The position numbers and the translations under genes are program-made. A stretch of DNA of 64,000 nucleotides, taken from positions 124,001 to 188,000 of the forward strand of contig CALWSP010000025.1 of assembly GCA_944384235.1 (NCBI GenBank). Direction: 5' to 3'. The notes under the pieces are model-generated. The model made no database searches, was not told the origin of the DNA, and was given only the letters and a program-made list of their open reading frames with translations. The stretch's first letter is position 1. The number at the start of each line of letters is the position of its first letter. The DNA comes from an uncultured Clostridia bacterium. Its GTDB lineage: Bacteria > Bacillota > Clostridia > Lachnospirales > CAG-274. This document shows positions 63,531-64,000 of the stretch, in pieces.

Positions 63531-64000
63531 CTAATTGTTGTTGTAGCTTTCACTATCTATCCAGCCACTTTCACCAACTTTATCAAAATCAAAATCTTTG
63601 TTTAATAAATAAATGTTTCCAATGTTGTCGTAACTTTCTCCCTCTTTTGCCTCAACAAGTGCATTAGTAGGGCAAATTTCTACACACCTTAAACAGCCTT
63701 TGCAGTGGTATAAGTCCATACCTAAATTAACCCCGTTTTTAAATTGAAAAACCATATCAGGGCAAGTAGAGTCGCAAAACCCACAGTCAATACATTTTTC
63801 TCTTATATATTTTGGCAAAAACCCCTCTCTACACCCTTGTAAATCATTTGTTATAGAGTTTCCAAAACTTGAGTTTACTCCACCTATTTCGCAATTTACA
63901 TATCCTCTTAACTCTTTATACTCTCTAACACAGTTTTCATTTTCTATTTTATAAAGCTTAACACTTTCAAAGCCCGTTTTAAAAGCCTTTAAGTTGCTTT
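63531..64000 (-). CDS. porD: 2-oxoacid:ferredoxin oxidoreductase ferredoxin-containing subunit (5' end outside window)
   Basis: The minus-strand frame is open from the window edge (base 64000) to the stop at 63531, so at least 156 codons are coded here and the start lies outside. A TTG at 63818 looks like a start but has in-frame coding sequence before it: RGYVNCEIGGVNSSFGNS then DLQGCREGFLPKYIREKC, which is the conserved lead-in of PorD-type subunits. Two 4Fe-4S motifs follow, CIDCGFCDSTCP and CKGCLRCVEICP. Upstream the gene probably continues into the gamma domain, giving a gamma-delta fusion to match the alpha-beta fusion. Confidence 0.85.
   Translation of the reverse strand, partial: SNLKAFKTGFESVKLYKIENENCVREYKELRGYVNCEIGGVNSSFGNSITNDLQGCREGFLPKYIREKCIDCGFCDSTCPDMVFQFKNGVNLGMDLYHCKGCLRCVEICPTNALVEAKEGESYDNIGNIYLLNKDFDFDKVGESGWIDSESYNNN

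Noticed and set aside
63531-63818. A stand-alone 95-residue ferredoxin starting at TTG 63818
   Set aside because: The frame continues upstream to the window edge with conserved PorD-type sequence, so the TTG is internal.

Overview
The window is about one-third G+C, rich in AGA codons and strong SD sites, and comes from a strictly anaerobic, low-GC Gram-positive bacterium of the Clostridia, most like Lachnospirales or a related gut lineage. The Rnf complex, a ferredoxin-linked 2-oxoacid oxidoreductase, a SpoIIE-type phosphatase, HprK with a Crh-like HPr, WhiA/RapZ, a WalRK-type system, T-box leaders and DUF3793 support this. I see no phage, transposase, CRISPR array, rRNA or tRNA gene; the window reads as ordinary chromosome.

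1-4.3 kb: the 3' part of an rnf operon (rnfD partial, G, E, A, B), a frameshifted YjaB-like acetyltransferase and a small DUF3781-like gene. 4.3-15 kb (minus strand): pyruvate kinase, then the branched-chain amino acid cluster ilvN-ilvC-leuC-leuD-leuB-ilvD-ilvB behind a T-box leader whose specifier reads ATC (Ile). Between ilvC and leuC lies a short relic of a citramalate/isopropylmalate synthase gene, where an intact one would be expected. 15-24.6 kb: a secreted pectate lyase with a dockerin-like tail, murG, a copper-amine-oxidase-N-like protein, a TPP riboswitch with thiT, an EamA transporter, a Thr-rich secreted protein and ribU. 24.6-29.1 kb (minus): hydrolase, YlbF-like, coaX with a PanT-like ECF subunit, SDR and cca.

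29.2-36 kb: walR-walK, a cold-shock gene, a dolichol-phosphate-type glycosyltransferase with a large membrane protein, and yebC. 36-44 kb (minus): valS behind a Val T-box, then crh-like/whiA/rapZ/murB/ROK kinase/hprK, the locus joining cell-wall synthesis and carbon control. 44-46 kb: two flavodoxin genes; one is paired with DUF3793 behind a consensus promoter and DtxR/IdeR-like palindromes, which suggests an iron-repressed flavodoxin. 45.9-50.7 kb: a large glutamate synthase whose mRNA seems to begin with an intrinsic terminator. 51-57.5 kb: a PL9-type pectate lyase, hpt, tilS, spoIIE and a pseudouridine synthase. 57.5-64 kb (minus): an ABC importer of the TrpXYZ-like type, a candidate C-rich-loop small RNA, a BofC-like membrane-anchored protein, a fused alpha-beta 2-oxoacid:ferredoxin oxidoreductase and the 3' part of its ferredoxin-bearing partner gene, which runs off the window.

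Together these suggest an anaerobic pectin degrader that conserves energy through ferredoxin and Rnf, makes branched-chain amino acids under tRNA-sensing control, scavenges vitamins through ECF transporters, and may sporulate. The least explained items are the candidate small RNA (about 60461-60588), the operator array before DUF3793-flavodoxin, the 5'-end terminator of gltB, and the synthase relic.
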